Part shown: in pieces, positions 1 to 8,495 of the stretch
How positions within the stretch are numbered: position 1 is the stretch's first letter
Layout: the number at the start of each line of letters is the position of its first letter
Origin: Entophlyctis helioformis
Taxonomy: Eukaryota; Chytridiomycota; Chytridiomycetes; Chytridiales; Chytriomycetaceae
NCBI GenBank assembly: GCA_025526915.1
Contig: JAHLKH010000391.1
Coordinates: 1 to 15,367, forward strand
Length of the DNA: 15,367 nt
Direction of reading: 5' to 3'
The notes under the pieces: model-generated
Told to the model about the DNA's origin: nothing
The model's database searches: none
Seen by the model: the letters and a program-made list of their open reading frames with translations, nothing else
Made by a program: the position numbers and the translations under genes

Positions 1-876
1 CTCATGATCATCATGGTCTTCATGCCTTACTCGCCCCGCTGGCTCGCCAACCGCGACCGCGACACCGAGGCCATTGCCGTCCTTGCCAAGCTGCGCTCGC
101 TCGACGTTGCGTCTGCGGCCGTGCAGGAGGAGTACCGCGAGATCAAGTCTGCCGTCGAGCTCGAGCGCCAGGTCGGCACCGCCTCGTGGCCCGAGCTCAT
201 GCGTCCCGGCATCATCAACCGCGTGTTCCTCGGCATCATGCTCCAGTTCTTCCAGCAGTGGACCGGTATCAACGTCATCCTGTACTACCAGTCCAACCTG
301 TTCGAGCGCATGGGCATCGACGAGCGCCAGGCCCGCCTCACGTTCCCGCTCGCGTCCAACTTTATCAACTTTGTCGCCACGTTCCCGGGCATGTACCTCA
401 TTGAGCGCATCGGCCGTCGCAAGCTGCTGCTCTTTGGTGGTGTCGGCATGGGTCTCTCGCACTTCTCGGTGTGCCTGTGGGTCGGTCTGTCCAAGACCAC
501 CCCCGCCCTCGCGTGGCTCGCCATCTTCTCGGTGTACTTCTTCTTCTTCTTCTTCGCCTCCACCTGGGGTCCCGTTGTGTGGGTGTACCAGTCCGAGATC
601 TTCCCGCTCCGTGTCCGCGCCAAGGGCACCGGTGTGTCGACCATCTCCAACTGGTCGTGGAACGCCGTCATTGCCAAGATCACCCCCAAGATCATTGCCA
701 AGGTCGACTTCCTCGTCTACCTCATCTTCGGCTCGACCGGCATGCTCATGGCGCTCTTTGTCTACGTCTTCGTTCCCGAGACCATGGGCAAGTCGCTCGA
801 GGAGATGGACGAGCTCTTTGGCTCTACCGGTGCCAAGAAGTCCGACGTTGAGTTTGCTGCCAAGCAGGCCAACTAA
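1..876 (+). CDS. MFS sugar (hexose) transporter, C-terminal part
   Basis: Integral plasma-membrane carrier of the sugar porter family, expected to move hexoses, probably with protons as in most fungal members. The frame is open from the window edge to TAA at 874-876, so the N-terminal half (about TM1-6) is missing; the ATG at position 4 is an internal Met. Counting from it, family signatures are visible: PYSPRWL at 8-14 (usual form PESPRWL, Glu replaced by Tyr), QQWTGIN at 84-90 opening TM7, a GRRK turn at 137-140, the WGPVVWVYQSEIFP signature at 188-201, and PETMGKSLEE at 258-267 after the last TM. A run of six Phe at 179-184 lies in a TM. No frame breaks or introns are seen in this part. 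An AATAAA lies 100 bp past the stop. The family is certain; the sugar is unknown. Confidence 0.95.
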   Translation, partial: LMIIMVFMPYSPRWLANRDRDTEAIAVLAKLRSLDVASAAVQEEYREIKSAVELERQVGTASWPELMRPGIINRVFLGIMLQFFQQWTGINVILYYQSNLFERMGIDERQARLTFPLASNFINFVATFPGMYLIERIGRRKLLLFGGVGMGLSHFSVCLWVGLSKTTPALAWLAIFSVYFFFFFFASTWGPVVWVYQSEIFPLRVRAKGTGVSTISNWSWNAVIAKITPKIIAKVDFLVYLIFGSTGMLMALFVYVFVPETMGKSLEEMDELFGSTGAKKSDVEFAAKQAN

Positions 877-975
877 GCGATCGAGCATATTACCTGGCTT
901 GATCGGTCTGTTACCTTCTACATACTATCATCACCCCCCTTCCACATTTAGTGTATTGCAACGATTGCCAATGAG

Positions 976-981
976 AATAAA
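976..981 (+). terminator. Poly(A) signal AATAAA of the sugar transporter
   Basis: An exact AATAAA lies 100 bp downstream of the transporter stop, in the 207 bp gap before the convergent ligase gene. The rest of the gap shows no other feature. Confidence 0.6.
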
Positions 982-1083
982 CGGTCTGGCACTCGAAACA
1001 ACCAAGCTTGGCATTGCGGGTGTGATGGGCAACAGCAGCCGCCTTGGCTGTCATGGCTGCAGTCTGGTCATCGTCGATCAGCA

Positions 1084-2923
1084 TCACTGTTGGGCAGAGG
1101 CAGCGGCAAGTTTGTCGCGGAGCACACGGCGCAGGATCTTGCCAGACGCAGCACGCGGGATGGCGTCGATGAACTGCACACCGCCACGCAGCTGCTTGTG
1201 CTGGGCAACATGGTCAGCAATGAACGTCTGGATCTCAGCCTCGGTGGCTGTCTGTTCTGGCTTGAGCACCACAAAGGCGAGGGGCAGCTCGCCGACAGCC
1301 TCGTCGGGACGGCCAATGACGGCCGCATCGGCGATCTTGGGATGCATGAGGAGCTTGCCCTCAAGCTCGGCAGGAGGCACCTGCAGACCAGCGTACTTGA
1401 TGAGCTCCTTGAGACGGTCAACAATGGTCAGATGGCCATCGGCGGAGATGACCGCCACATCGCCAGTGTGGAAGTAGCCATCGGCATCGATCGAGGCGGC
1501 TGTGGCCTCGGGGTTGTTGTGGTAGCCCACCATGACGTTGGGGCCGCGACCCAGAGCTCGCCAGCCTCGCCAGCACCAACGTCTGATCGATGGATGGATG
1601 GACGAAGAGAGTAAGCTTCGACGCGACCATCACCAACAGGACGCGTGATGGACAGCCATGACTCACCCTTGCCAGTCTCGGGGTCGACAAGGCGAGCCTC
1701 GATGTTGGGTGCAAGCACACCAATCGAGCCGTGCACAGGCTTCTTGAGCGGGCACAGACTGATGAACGGCGTCGTCTCGGTCAGACCATAGCCCTGCACC
1801 GAAATAACACCGAAACGCTTGGCGATCGTCTCAGAGATGGCGGCAGGGAAGGGGCAGCGCCAGTCACAACGCGCGAGAGGCGACAGGTCAAACTTGTCGA
1901 CGATCGGGTGGCGGGCGAGAGCCAGAGCGACGGGCGGCACAATGAGGGCCGTGCGGATCTTGTGCGTCATCATCGTCTTGAGGAAGAGGAGCATGTCGAA
2001 CCTGAACATGACGGACACGGGGATGCCCTGTAGCACAGCCAATCAAAGATGGTGGCGATGAGCGGCAGCCAGACATTGCAGCAAGATACGACGTGACTTA
2101 CGGCATGCGGGACCAGGTGGATGAGCAACTGCAGAGCATACATGTGGAAGAACGGCAGGAATCCGATCCAGGCATCGTTCTCGATCTGGTACTCGTCCAC
2201 AAAGGCAAGCGTCTGGAGCACGTTGGCGACCATGTTGCGGTGCGATGTGACGACGCCCTTGCTCCTGCCGGTCGTGCCGGACGAGTAGGTGAGGTACGCA
2301 GGCTTGGGCGAGCTCATCGGCCGTGAACTCGACCTTGTGTACGGCGCCGTCGAGAAGAGCGACGAGACGGGCTGCACAGACTCGATGGCCTGGGGGCAAT
2401 CACAAACACGCGGGCAGCGGGGATGCCAGCCTGTTCGGCAGCAGCGAGACCGTTGGCGAGCGTGTCCTTGTCGACAATGAGGACCGAGGCGGCCGAGTCC
2501 TTGAGCTGGTAGAGCAGCTCCTCGATGGTGTAGGTCGAGTTGACGGTCGTCACCGTGCAGCCTGGAAGATACGACGCGATGCGAGGCGATGCGAGGCAAG
2601 ATCAGCAGTGTGCAGGATGCCATGCATGCCGTGGCTGCCCTTACCAGCAAGGAGAGTGCCGTAAACAAGCGACGAGTAGTCGATATTGTTGGCGCTGTAC
2701 GTGCCACAACCGACCACGCAGCAAGTCCAAGATCTGTCTTGAGGCCGGTGGCAAACGCCAGCGACTGGTCGCGGACCTGCTGGAAGGTGAGCGACTTGCC
2801 GGTGAGGGCATCAATCAGGGCTGGCTTGTCCGGGTTAGCCAGGAAGCGCTCAGAGTCGATCACAAACGAAGCGGCATCGATCTCGGGGACGGAAATGTCG
2901 GTGTAGGCGGACGTGAAAACCAT
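1084..2923 (-). CDS. 4-coumarate-CoA ligase-like acyl/aryl-CoA ligase (ANL superfamily)
   Basis: Adenylates a carboxylic acid with ATP and transfers it to CoA (or possibly a carrier-protein thiol). Exons on the minus strand are 2923-2645, 2561-2102, 2027-1667 and 1582-1084, giving about 533 aa, the normal family length. The ATG at 2923 has a good context (A at -3, G at +4). Visible motifs: the A3/box I YSSGTTGRSKG, the A5 motif GYGLTE, GELWV (box II), HTGD, the hinge region DRLKELIKYAG, and the C-terminal PRAASGKILRR with the catalytic Lys. No SKL-type peroxisomal signal ends the protein (it ends AQQ). Five single-base frame breaks are inferred near 2720, 2394, 2354, 2307 and 1549; the last falls inside box II. 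All splice phases agree after allowing for them. The gene is divergent from the NRPS and convergent with the transporter. Aryl versus fatty acid substrate cannot be told. Confidence 0.92.
1583..1666 (-). other. Intron 3 of the acyl-CoA ligase
   Basis: 84 nt, donor GTGAGT and acceptor ATCAG. Splicing joins VDPETGK to GAGEAGELWV in the right frame. Confidence 0.85.
2028..2101 (-). other. Intron 2 of the acyl-CoA ligase
   Basis: 74 nt, donor GTAAGT and acceptor CTACAG, phase 0. It joins HLVPHA to GIPVSVMF, contiguous in ANL ligases. Confidence 0.9.
2562..2644 (-). other. Intron 1 of the acyl-CoA ligase
   Basis: 83 nt, donor GTAAGG, a CTGAT-like branch site and acceptor TTCCAG. It joins YGTLLAG to CTVTTVNSTYT in phase. 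Confidence 0.9.
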
Positions 2924-3023
2924 GCTTGTGCAGTACTGAGGGCAAACCTGGAATGCGGATCCGTGGGGAAAACCGAGGTGGATGTCGGCACGGATTTGTC
3001 CCCTATTGATCAGTACGAGCAAT
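2924..3023. promoter_or_regulatory. Shared divergent promoter of ligase and NRPS
   Basis: Only 100 bp separate the ligase ATG (2923, minus) from the preferred NRPS ATG (3024, plus), so both genes must draw on overlapping upstream DNA. A CCCCT (stress-element-like) pentamer lies at 3000-3004; no TATA box is evident. If the NRPS used the in-frame ATG at 2982, which has a weaker context, the gap would shrink to 58 bp. Confidence 0.55.
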
Positions 3024-3419
3024 ATGGACTTTCTTGCGAGCATCAGCGATCCGACTGCCACTGCAGCTGTGTGCAGTGAGCGCAATGACCAACTCACCTT
3101 TGGCCAGATCTCTACGTGTGCCCGTGTCCTGGCAGCGTCGCTCGCCAGAGAAACCACCATCCCGTCGGCCGGCTTGCCCATTGCCATCTGCGTGGATGAT
3201 TCAATTGCCATGTCTGTGACTGCCCTCGCTGTGGTCAGGGCTAAATGCGACTTTGTGCCAGTGGAGTCGACCCTGTTTGGCCATACCGGTGCTATGAAGG
3301 GGATGCATGCCATTGATCATGTCGAGGCGTATCGTCTTGTGCGCGACGGCCTGCAGGCCAGTGCGCCAGAAGACAAGATTGCCGACTCTGGCTTGGATCT
3401 GTCGACCAATACCACCAAG
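3024..3419 (+). other. Truncated adenylation domain at the NRPS N-terminus
   Basis: The first exon carries an A1-like LTFGQI and an A2-like segment LAVVRAKCDFVPVE, as in the first ~100 aa of an NRPS A domain. Downstream, before the first carrier domain, no A3 (TSGSTG), A5 (YGPTE), A7 (TGD), A8 or A10 motif appears in any frame, and only about 210 codons are available where about 400 would be needed. The intervening exon 3503-4040 encodes sequence I do not recognise. Confidence 0.65.
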
Positions 3420-6400
3420 GTACGCTCACGAGACCCACAGTCTGATCATGGTGGCACTGGCCACGTTTCCGGGTCGTGGACTGATCTTTTGCCAACAATC
3501 AGGCCATACGCGGTGTATCTGGTGCGGCCGCGTGGCCGATCTACAGCACGAGGAGCTGCTCGCGGCCAGTTCGGAGCGGCAGAAGTCGGCTGCGTGCGGC
3601 CAGCCCGCGCCAGGCAATGCGGCCACAGGCCTACTTGCAGGTCTGCAGGTCGCCCCGACACCATCGACCAGCGGTAATGCCGCCTTTGATGCCATTGTCG
3701 ACTGTCTGGCCACGCTCGCGGACTGGTGGCACTTTTGTGGCGTCGGGCTGCCCAAGGCGACTCGGATATCGAGGCAATGGCACCAAACAGCAGCCCTCTC
3801 TGGCGCTTGCTCTTTGGCACGGCGGGGCAGAACGCCGATCACGCCAGGTTTGTGCCGGTGCTATCCACTGCCGCTCGCTCCATTGCCAATGCCCTGACAT
3901 GCACAACCACCTGCTCTTTCATTACCGCCGATGCATTCGAAACGCCAGCTACCAAACATCAGGACAATGTTCGGTCGTTGGCGTCAACTTGGGCATGGAC
4001 ATGGGCATGGACATGGGCATTGACATGAGCATGGGCGACATGAAAGGCATGCCCGACGAGCTCAAGGCCATCTACGCGGAGGTGCTCGCATCAACGAGAA
4101 GGAGCTGATGAAGAGCAGCTCGTTCCTTGAGCTGGGCGGCGACTCCATTTCGGCCGTCAAGATGGCGTCCCGGTCGCGAGAGCTTGGCTTGAATGTCTCA
4201 ACGTCTCAGATTCTGCACTCAAAGTCGCTGGAACAGCTTGTCGCCGAGAGCAGAAACTCAATGGTTGAGACTGAGGAGTGGCCTCCAGTCAAGGTTGCGT
4301 GAGTACCTGTTCAGTTTATCCAGATATGAAGGTGCACAGCAGGCTGACAAACTGCAAACAACCTGGAAAGTACTGAAACCCTCGCCGAGATTATGCACGA
4401 CTGGACCGACCAACTTGGAGTGGATGCATCGACCATGGACGTATTCCCGGCAACGCCGCTGCAGTCTGGGCATGGTTGCAGCGACGATCCAGGATGCATC
4501 GGCATACGTTGCCCAGGTGCCATTGGCAAGCCACGCAGACGATCGATGTGGCTGCACTCGAGGCGGCATTCCGCACGCTTGTGCAGCACCACGCCATCCT
4601 GCGCACATCGTTTGTGCCGACGTCGACTGCCGGCATTGTGCAGGTTGTGCGGCCGCAGATCGACAAGCGTGATGTTGCACTCGAGCGTGTTGCTCTCACA
4701 GCCAGCATGGACATTGCCGCGTTCCTCGACCAAGACAAGGCTCGTGGCTTTGCCGTCGGTGACAAGCACTGGATCCGACTGTCGCTGCTGACCCACACGA
4801 ACGACTCGCATCCCGTTGTGGTGCTCACGATCCACGACACGCTTTACGACGGCTGGTCACTGCCAATGATCGTGGGAGACCTGCTTGCAGCATATGGCGG
4901 CACCGCACTCGAGGAGCGACCCGCATTCCGGTCTGTGGTGGACTACATCGCCGCACAGGATGCAGCTGCTACCGAGTCGTTCTGGCGCGAGTACCTTGCC
5001 GGTGTTGCACCAGCCGAGCCACTCTCGCTCGGCAAGTGGGACTCTGAGGACGCCTCCGAGGACAAGCCGCTGTCGCTCGAGTGCAGCCTGCCGATGCCAC
5101 AGATACAGGCGGCGTGCAAGGCGGCAGGCGTCACGGCGGCCGTGTTCCTCAAGGCGGCATGGGCCATGACGCTGCGCAAGTACACGCGATCCAGCAATGT
5201 CGTGTTTGGCCAGGTCGTGTCGGGACGTGACATTCCTGTTGCTGGCACTGATCGGTGAGTCGCATGCTGTTGCTGCTGCTTGTGGCTTGTGTGTGCATGA
5301 CCCATGACTGACACTTGCACATGCATCCCTGACTGCAGCATTGTTGGAGCCATGATCAATACCGTGCCGTGCCGAGTGCGCATCGAGTCGGACGCCACTG
5401 ATGCAGCCGTTGTGCTTCGTGCCGTGCAGTCGGACCACGGACAGATGCTGCCGCACTCGCACACGGGACTGATCGATGTGCAGAAGTGGAGTGGCCTCGC
5501 ATCGGACGCCAAGCTGTTCCAGACACTGTTTGTGTTTGAGAACCTGCCAGAGGACGACCGTCTGTCTGGCGACGCTGCTGCCAAGCTTCCGTTCAGCCAC
5601 ACTGCATCGCAAGAATCGTCGCATTCATTGGCGTACACATTCGAGCTGCTCATGTTCCCGCACTCTGACGGCTTCAATATGAAGCCAAAGTATGACCACT
5701 CGCAGCTGTCACGCAAGCAAGCGTCGTCGATCCTGGCCGAGTTTGACTTCACGGTCGGCCAGCTTGCAGCCGCAGTCGCATCCAAGTCGTCGATCGAGCC
5801 GCTGTGGGATTTGTCGCCTGCTCAGATGCAGCTGCTCGACGCACACAGCTTCGGACCACTTGTGGATCTGCCATACGAGGCAGTGCACCACGGCTTCGAG
5901 GCACGAGCTGCCGAGCATCCCGACTGGACGGCCGTCGAGTACGGCGACGAGTTGATCACGTATGGCGAGCTGGACAAGTGCGGCACTCTGCTTGCCAACC
6001 AGATCGTCGCACTTGGTGGCATTGGCGTTGGCTCGCGCGTTGCAGTGATCATGCAGCGATGCCTCGAGTTCCCGCTTGCACTGCTCGCTGTGCTCAAGAC
6101 TGGCGCGACGATTGTGCCGCTCGACTCCAAGTTCCCAGCCGAGCGCATCCGGTTCATTCTCGCCGATGCCGGCGTGACGGTTGTGCTGTCGACCGAGTCT
6201 GAGCGTGAGCGCATCAACCAGCTGCAGCTGCCATCCGCCGTGCGAGTCGTGATGGTGTCATCCGATGCTCTCAAGGATGCCGCATCAACCAAGGCCGTTG
6301 TCGCATTCCAGGCATCGGCTGACAAGCAGCACACCGCATCACGATCGGATGTGTTCATGATCGTGTACACGTCAGGCTCGACGGGCAACCCGAAGGGAGT

Positions 6401-8351
6401 GCCAGTGACACACGGTGGCATGCTCAACATCGTCGCCATAACATCTCCAAATGTTGGATGCGTGCCGCATGCCCGTGTCATGCAGTTCATGGCCATTGGA
6501 TTCGACATGTGCCAGTGGGAAGTGTGGGGATCGCTGTGCCACGGATGCACGCTTGTGATGCGTACGGATGACGTATTCGAGAAGATCGCCACCGTCAATG
6601 TCTTGATGATCACACCAACTGGTCTGGCTCAGCTTGGAAACCCCGCCGACTATCCCCGACTCAAGAGCGTTACCGTCGCAGGCGAAGTCTGCCCAGGGGA
6701 GCTCAAGGATCTGTGGGCGTCCAATGTCACGTTCACGAACGCATACGGACCGTCGGAGACGTTTGTCTCACACGCTGCTCTCATTGAAATCAAGGACAGT
6801 GTGACGGTTGGGCCATTAGAGCCAAACATGACGTCGTACATCCTTGACGAGCAGATGCGTCGCGTGCCTGCTGGCGTGATGGGCGAGATGTTCATTGGCG
6901 GCATTGGTGTGTCGCCTGGATACATCAACCTTCCCGAGATGACGGCCGACAAGTTCCTGGCCGATCCGTTTGTGAGCGGCGAGTTTGCAGCCAAGTGTGG
7001 CAGTCGCATGTTCAAGACGGGCGATCTCGGACGCATGCTTCCCGACGGCCGCTTCGAGATCATTGGACGTCGCGACGACCAGGTGAAGCTCAAGGGATAC
7101 CGCATTGAGCTGGACGAGGTTGCAGCCGCACTGATGAAGCACCGCGTGTGACGGCAGCCGCAGCGATCGTCAAGGACAAGACGCACCTTGTTGGATTCGT
7201 GGCACCCGCCGACATTGACGCCGACGAGCTGCGCGATGTGGTGTCGGAGCACCTGCCAGCGTACATGGTGCCGGCCGTGTTTGTGGGACTGGACGCCATG
7301 CCGACCAATCCAAATGGCAAGACGAACAAGAAGGCACTCGCAGCCATGGACGTTGTGATTGCTGTCGAGCACCTTCGAGCGATGCCGAGATGCGCATGGC
7401 AGCCGTGTGGGCCGATGTGCTTGGCGTGCCGGTCGAGTCGATTGGCCGCAACACGTCGTTCTTTGCACTTGGTGGCAACTCCTTGAACGCGATCGTTCTC
7501 GTCCGCAAGATCCAGTCCACCTTTGACTGCCCGACTCTGTCCCTCCAAACCGTCTTCAAGAATCCGACACTTGGACTGCTCACCAGGGCCACTCTTCCAG
7601 CCGCACGCAAGACTTCCATCAAGAATGAGAGCAACAATACGAATGCCATCCGCATCGCCTGTCTCCACGGCCAGGCATCCAACCCAGTCCACATGGAGTT
7701 CCAACTGTCTGGTCTCAAGGCACACTTTGGCAACAACATCGAGTTTGTGTTCATCCAAGCACCTTTCAAGACGTCAACGTCACGTAAGTCTCCTGCGTCT
7801 GATCACGCATGTTTCTATCCTGCAACTGACATCCTTCTGTTATCCCCACAGCCATGAGTGAGATCTATCCCGATATGGAGTGGTTCGAGTGGCATCCCAA
7901 GTCCAAGGCGATCGACCAACTGGACGTTGAGCGTTTGTCGTCGTACATCGCGGACCATCTTGCATCCCTTGGTCCCATTGACGGTCTGCTCGGCTTCTCG
8001 CAAGGCGCCATGGTCATTGAGATCCTCGACAAACTCGCCGAAAGTCGCAAGATCCAGCGCACATGGCAGTTTAGTGTTCTTCTCTCTCCCCTTCGCCTGG
8101 ACCAGGCAAGCCACCATCTCCCAGGAGTATTGGTGCAAGGCAGCGATGACGGCGGCATCGGCATCCCATCCATTCACGCGCACGGCAGTAACGAAGACGC
8201 AGCGTTCCGCGCAGGTCTGCGGTCTTCATACAGAGCCAACATGCGGCTCGACCTTGTTCACGACGGTGGCCACGACATTCCACGAGATGGCGAGTTTGTC
8301 AAGGATCTTGTTGGAGCGATCGTCAAGATGGCGGGGTCGGAGCGGGAGTGA
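3024..8351 (+). CDS. Non-ribosomal peptide synthetase, A(truncated)-T-C-A-T-FSH1 thioesterase
   Basis: Multimodular enzyme that activates an amino (or aryl) acid, condenses it with a residue held on the first carrier, and releases the product. Exons: 3024-3419, 3503-4298, 4371-5254, 5339-7783 and 7852-8351, about 1,670 aa. The ATG at 3024 has A at -3 and G at +4. Order: N-terminal A-domain remnant, linker, T domain (LGGDS), C domain, complete A domain, T domain (LGGNS), serine hydrolase (GFSQGA). About eight single-base frame breaks are inferred: deletions near 3552, 3732, 3970, 4088, 7145 and 7370, insertions near 4469 and 4510-4535. The sections between them are clean and motifs are intact, so sequencing error is likelier than decay. 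The gene is divergent from a CoA ligase and followed by receptor genes. The NRPS identity is certain; the product is unknown. Confidence 0.9.
3420..3502 (+). other. Intron 1 of the NRPS
   Basis: 83 nt, donor GTACGC, acceptor AATCAG, CTGATC upstream as possible branch site. Its length matches the other introns; the flanking protein is not conserved enough to confirm it. Confidence 0.5.
3991..4045 (+). repeat. 12-nt tandem repeat coding a Met-Gly-Asp linker
   Basis: About four imperfect copies of ATGGGCATGGAC, encoding GMDMGMDMGIDMSMGD in the frame that leads into the first carrier domain. It lies in the linker between the truncated A domain and T1. Confidence 0.8.
4045..4270 (+). other. First carrier (T/PCP) domain of the NRPS
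   Basis: The sequence around LELGGDSISAVKM matches the phosphopantetheine attachment site; the modified Ser codon is 4144-4146. Helix 1 (DELKAIYAEVL, then INEKELMK) lies across a one-base deletion near 4088; restoring one G gives the usual spacing. Confidence 0.88.
4299..4370 (+). other. Intron 2 of the NRPS
   Basis: 72 nt, donor GTGAGT, branch-like GCTGAC at 4343-4348, acceptor AAG (not CAG). Splicing removes the in-frame TGA at 4300-4302 and joins PPVKVA to TETLAEIMHDW in phase between T1 and C. Confidence 0.7.
4396..5650 (+). other. Condensation domain of the NRPS
   Basis: Fungal-type C domain, interrupted by intron 3. It opens with FPATPLQSG, then MVAATIQDASAYVAQ, followed by VQHHAILRTSF, the active-site motif as HDTLYDG at 4833-4853, and VVSGRDIPVAGTDR joined to IVGAMINTVPCRV across the intron. 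The second His of the usual HHxxxDG is Asp here. Two one-base insertions are inferred near 4469 and 4510-4535. Confidence 0.9.
5255..5338 (+). other. Intron 3 of the NRPS
   Basis: 84 nt, donor GTGAGT, acceptor CTGCAG, with CCTGACTG just upstream. It joins GTDR to IVGAMINT exactly as in intact C domains. Confidence 0.93.
5880..7360 (+). other. Complete adenylation domain of the NRPS
   Basis: All core motifs are present: A1 ITYGELD, A2 LKTGATIVPLD, A3 YTSGSTGNPKG at 6366-6398, A4 FDMCQWE, A5 NAYGPSE at about 6738-6758, A7 FKTGDLGRMLPDG, A8 GRRDDQVKLKGYRIEL, and A10 NPNGKTNKKAL with the catalytic Lys. A missing C in a C run near 7145 (between A8 and A10) produces a false TGA stop at 7149-7151. 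Confidence 0.95.
7390..7600 (+). other. Second carrier (T/PCP) domain of the NRPS
   Basis: VWADVLGVPVESIGRNTSFFALGGNSL is the carrier start and core in two parts: helix 1 and then FFALGGNSL with the modified Ser at 7480-7482. It follows the A domain after a one-base deletion near 7370 and runs in frame into the hydrolase. Confidence 0.93.
7648..8342 (+). other. FSH1-type serine hydrolase as terminal thioesterase
   Basis: The alpha/beta hydrolase starts with RIACLHGQASNP and EFVFIQAP, typical of the FSH1 family (which includes the free-standing thioesterase LovG). The nucleophile elbow is GFSQGA (Ser codon 7998-8000), a likely Asp lies in HGSNED, and the His in HDGGHDIP (8271-8273). Exon 4 runs through carrier and hydrolase with no stop and intron 4 keeps frame, so it is a covalent fusion. 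Likely role: hydrolytic release or editing. Confidence 0.88.
7784..7851 (+). other. Intron 4 of the NRPS
   Basis: 68 nt, donor GTAAGT, ACTGAC branch at 7825-7830, acceptor CCACAG. It joins KTSTS to PMSEIYPDMEW in frame within the hydrolase. Confidence 0.93.
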
Positions 8352-8495
8352 CGGGTTTTACGCCATATTGGCCGGACCACAGTCGTCAGACCTTGACACG
8401 CCTCCTCAATGAAAGCTCGACGGCTCTGTCTCATTAGGGGAGTTTGAAGGCATTTTGATGCCAAACGTCAAGCCACATCGTCCCGTCGCTAACCA

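Noticed and set aside
74..1477. Long plus-strand Ser/Arg/Pro-rich frame
   Set aside because: It is an out-of-frame shadow of the transporter and antisense to the ligase; its composition is that of GC-rich third positions read out of frame.
1970..3313. Long minus-strand frame of 447 codons extending past the ligase start
   Set aside because: Only the part below 2923 is ligase; the upstream extension is antisense to the NRPS start and has no recognisable motif. The real ligase also leaves this frame at its introns and frame breaks.
3991..4045. Copper-binding Met motif of a Ctr-type transporter
   Set aside because: The repeat has Met alternating with Gly/Asp, but no TM segments are near and the frame continues into a carrier domain.
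7149..7151. TGA as the true end of the NRPS
   Set aside because: It falls between A8 and A10 of the A domain; adding one C in the adjacent C run restores A10, the carrier and the hydrolase.
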